DNA of 11,154 nucleotides from CAYJXJ01 sp964374095. Its GTDB lineage: Bacteria; Elusimicrobiota; Elusimicrobia; UBA1565; UBA9628. A model generated the notes under the pieces. It did no database searches and was not told the DNA's origin. It saw nothing but the letters and a program-made list of their open reading frames with translations. The stretch spans positions 1 to 11,154 of the forward strand of contig CAYJXJ010000155.1 of the NCBI GenBank assembly GCA_964374095.1. Direction: 5' to 3'. The position numbers and the translations under genes are program-made. Positions 11,048 through 11,154 of the stretch are shown piece after piece (within the stretch, counting starts at the first letter, position 1; every line of letters starts with the position of its first letter).

Positions 11048-11154
11048 ATGTCTCTCCCGTGCTCCCTAAAGGCCATGACGCGCGGCGAGGTTGGCCCCGG
11101 TGGGTCTATTGGCGGCCCCCTCGGAGGGGGACGCCGGTTAGCTCCCTGGGAGGC
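11032..11154 (-). CDS. Possible 3' end of a gene entering from beyond the window
   Basis: The minus strand is open from the window edge to TGA 11034-11032 and ends in PRVMAFREHGRDIWALK. That TGA overlaps ATG 11035 of the glycosylase frame (ATGA), as in the other coupled pairs here. The upstream part is Pro/Arg-rich and contains a hairpin, so coding is doubtful. Only about 40 codons are visible and no family is recognised. Confidence 0.2.
   Translation of the reverse strand, partial: ASQGANRRPPPRGPPIDPPGPTSPRVMAFREHGRDIWALK
11111..11135. repeat. GC-rich imperfect inverted repeat near the window end
   Basis: GGCG-G-CCCCCT-CGG-AGGGGG-A-CGCC forms a 10-bp stem with one G/A mismatch and a 3-nt loop. 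No U-tract follows on either strand. It could be a terminator-like hairpin of the neighbouring unit or an intergenic repeat. Confidence 0.4.

Noticed and set aside
1..11154. CRISPR array, tRNA or rRNA gene, insertion sequence or att site
   Set aside because: I looked for regular spaced repeats, cloverleaf-type arms and transposase motifs and found none. The inverted repeats present are single hairpins or palindromes.

Overview
This is an 11.2 kb stretch of very GC-rich chromosomal DNA, densely coded on both strands. It looks like an uncultivated, high-GC, Gram-negative bacterium. Several products carry export signals (caspase-like protein, dienelactone hydrolase, thioredoxin-fold protein, EEP phosphodiesterase), and no phage, IS or CRISPR hallmarks are visible. 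The mix of metacaspase, NanM-type methyltransferase and SMUG1 glycosylase would fit a high-GC Elusimicrobiota, Myxococcota or similar genome, but the phylum is a guess.

Layout. (1) 93-2009, minus: a secreted PDZ / Sel1-repeat / caspase-like peptidase with an intact His-Cys dyad. (2) 2121-2621, minus: a four-helix membrane protein of unknown function. (3) 2721-3017, minus: a start-less fragment of a small protein. (4) 3004-4955, plus: adenine deaminase, a 39-codon stub of an AzgA/NCS2 purine permease joined to it by an ATGA overlap, then an exported dienelactone hydrolase. (5) 4952-5596, plus: a dual-specificity-type phosphatase, ATGA-overlapped with the hydrolase. (6) 5597-6514, minus: a thioredoxin-fold protein whose stop codon directly abuts that of the phosphatase. 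(7) 8757-6647, minus: a putative sugar O-methyltransferase, a 65-codon open tail with no good start (SGNH-hydrolase-like C-terminus?), and a membrane-anchored alpha/beta hydrolase, ATGA-overlapped with that tail. (8) 8828-9130, plus: an orphan small protein. (9) 9214-10194, plus: a secreted EEP-superfamily phosphodiesterase of neutral-sphingomyelinase type. (10) 10286-11008, minus: a SMUG1-type uracil-DNA glycosylase split by one in-frame amber codon where the family has a conserved Trp.

Two themes stand out. First, most genes that head a transcription unit have a sigma70-like -10 hexamer ending only 6-7 nt before the start codon, often with a TTG-type -35 at 17-19 nt and no Shine-Dalgarno. 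This is the pattern expected for leaderless mRNAs. The phosphatase, an internal operon gene, has a strong AAGGAGGT site instead. Second, four coding remnants (2721 fragment, permease stub, 7567 tail, interrupted SMUG1) lie within 8.4 kb, which suggests a region undergoing gene decay or containing local assembly errors.

The genes do not form one pathway. The plausible functional groups are purine salvage (adenine deaminase plus the lost permease) and a set of exported hydrolases acting on envelope or external substrates. I see no convincing complete new system. The most distinctive single protein is the PDZ-Sel1-caspase fusion.
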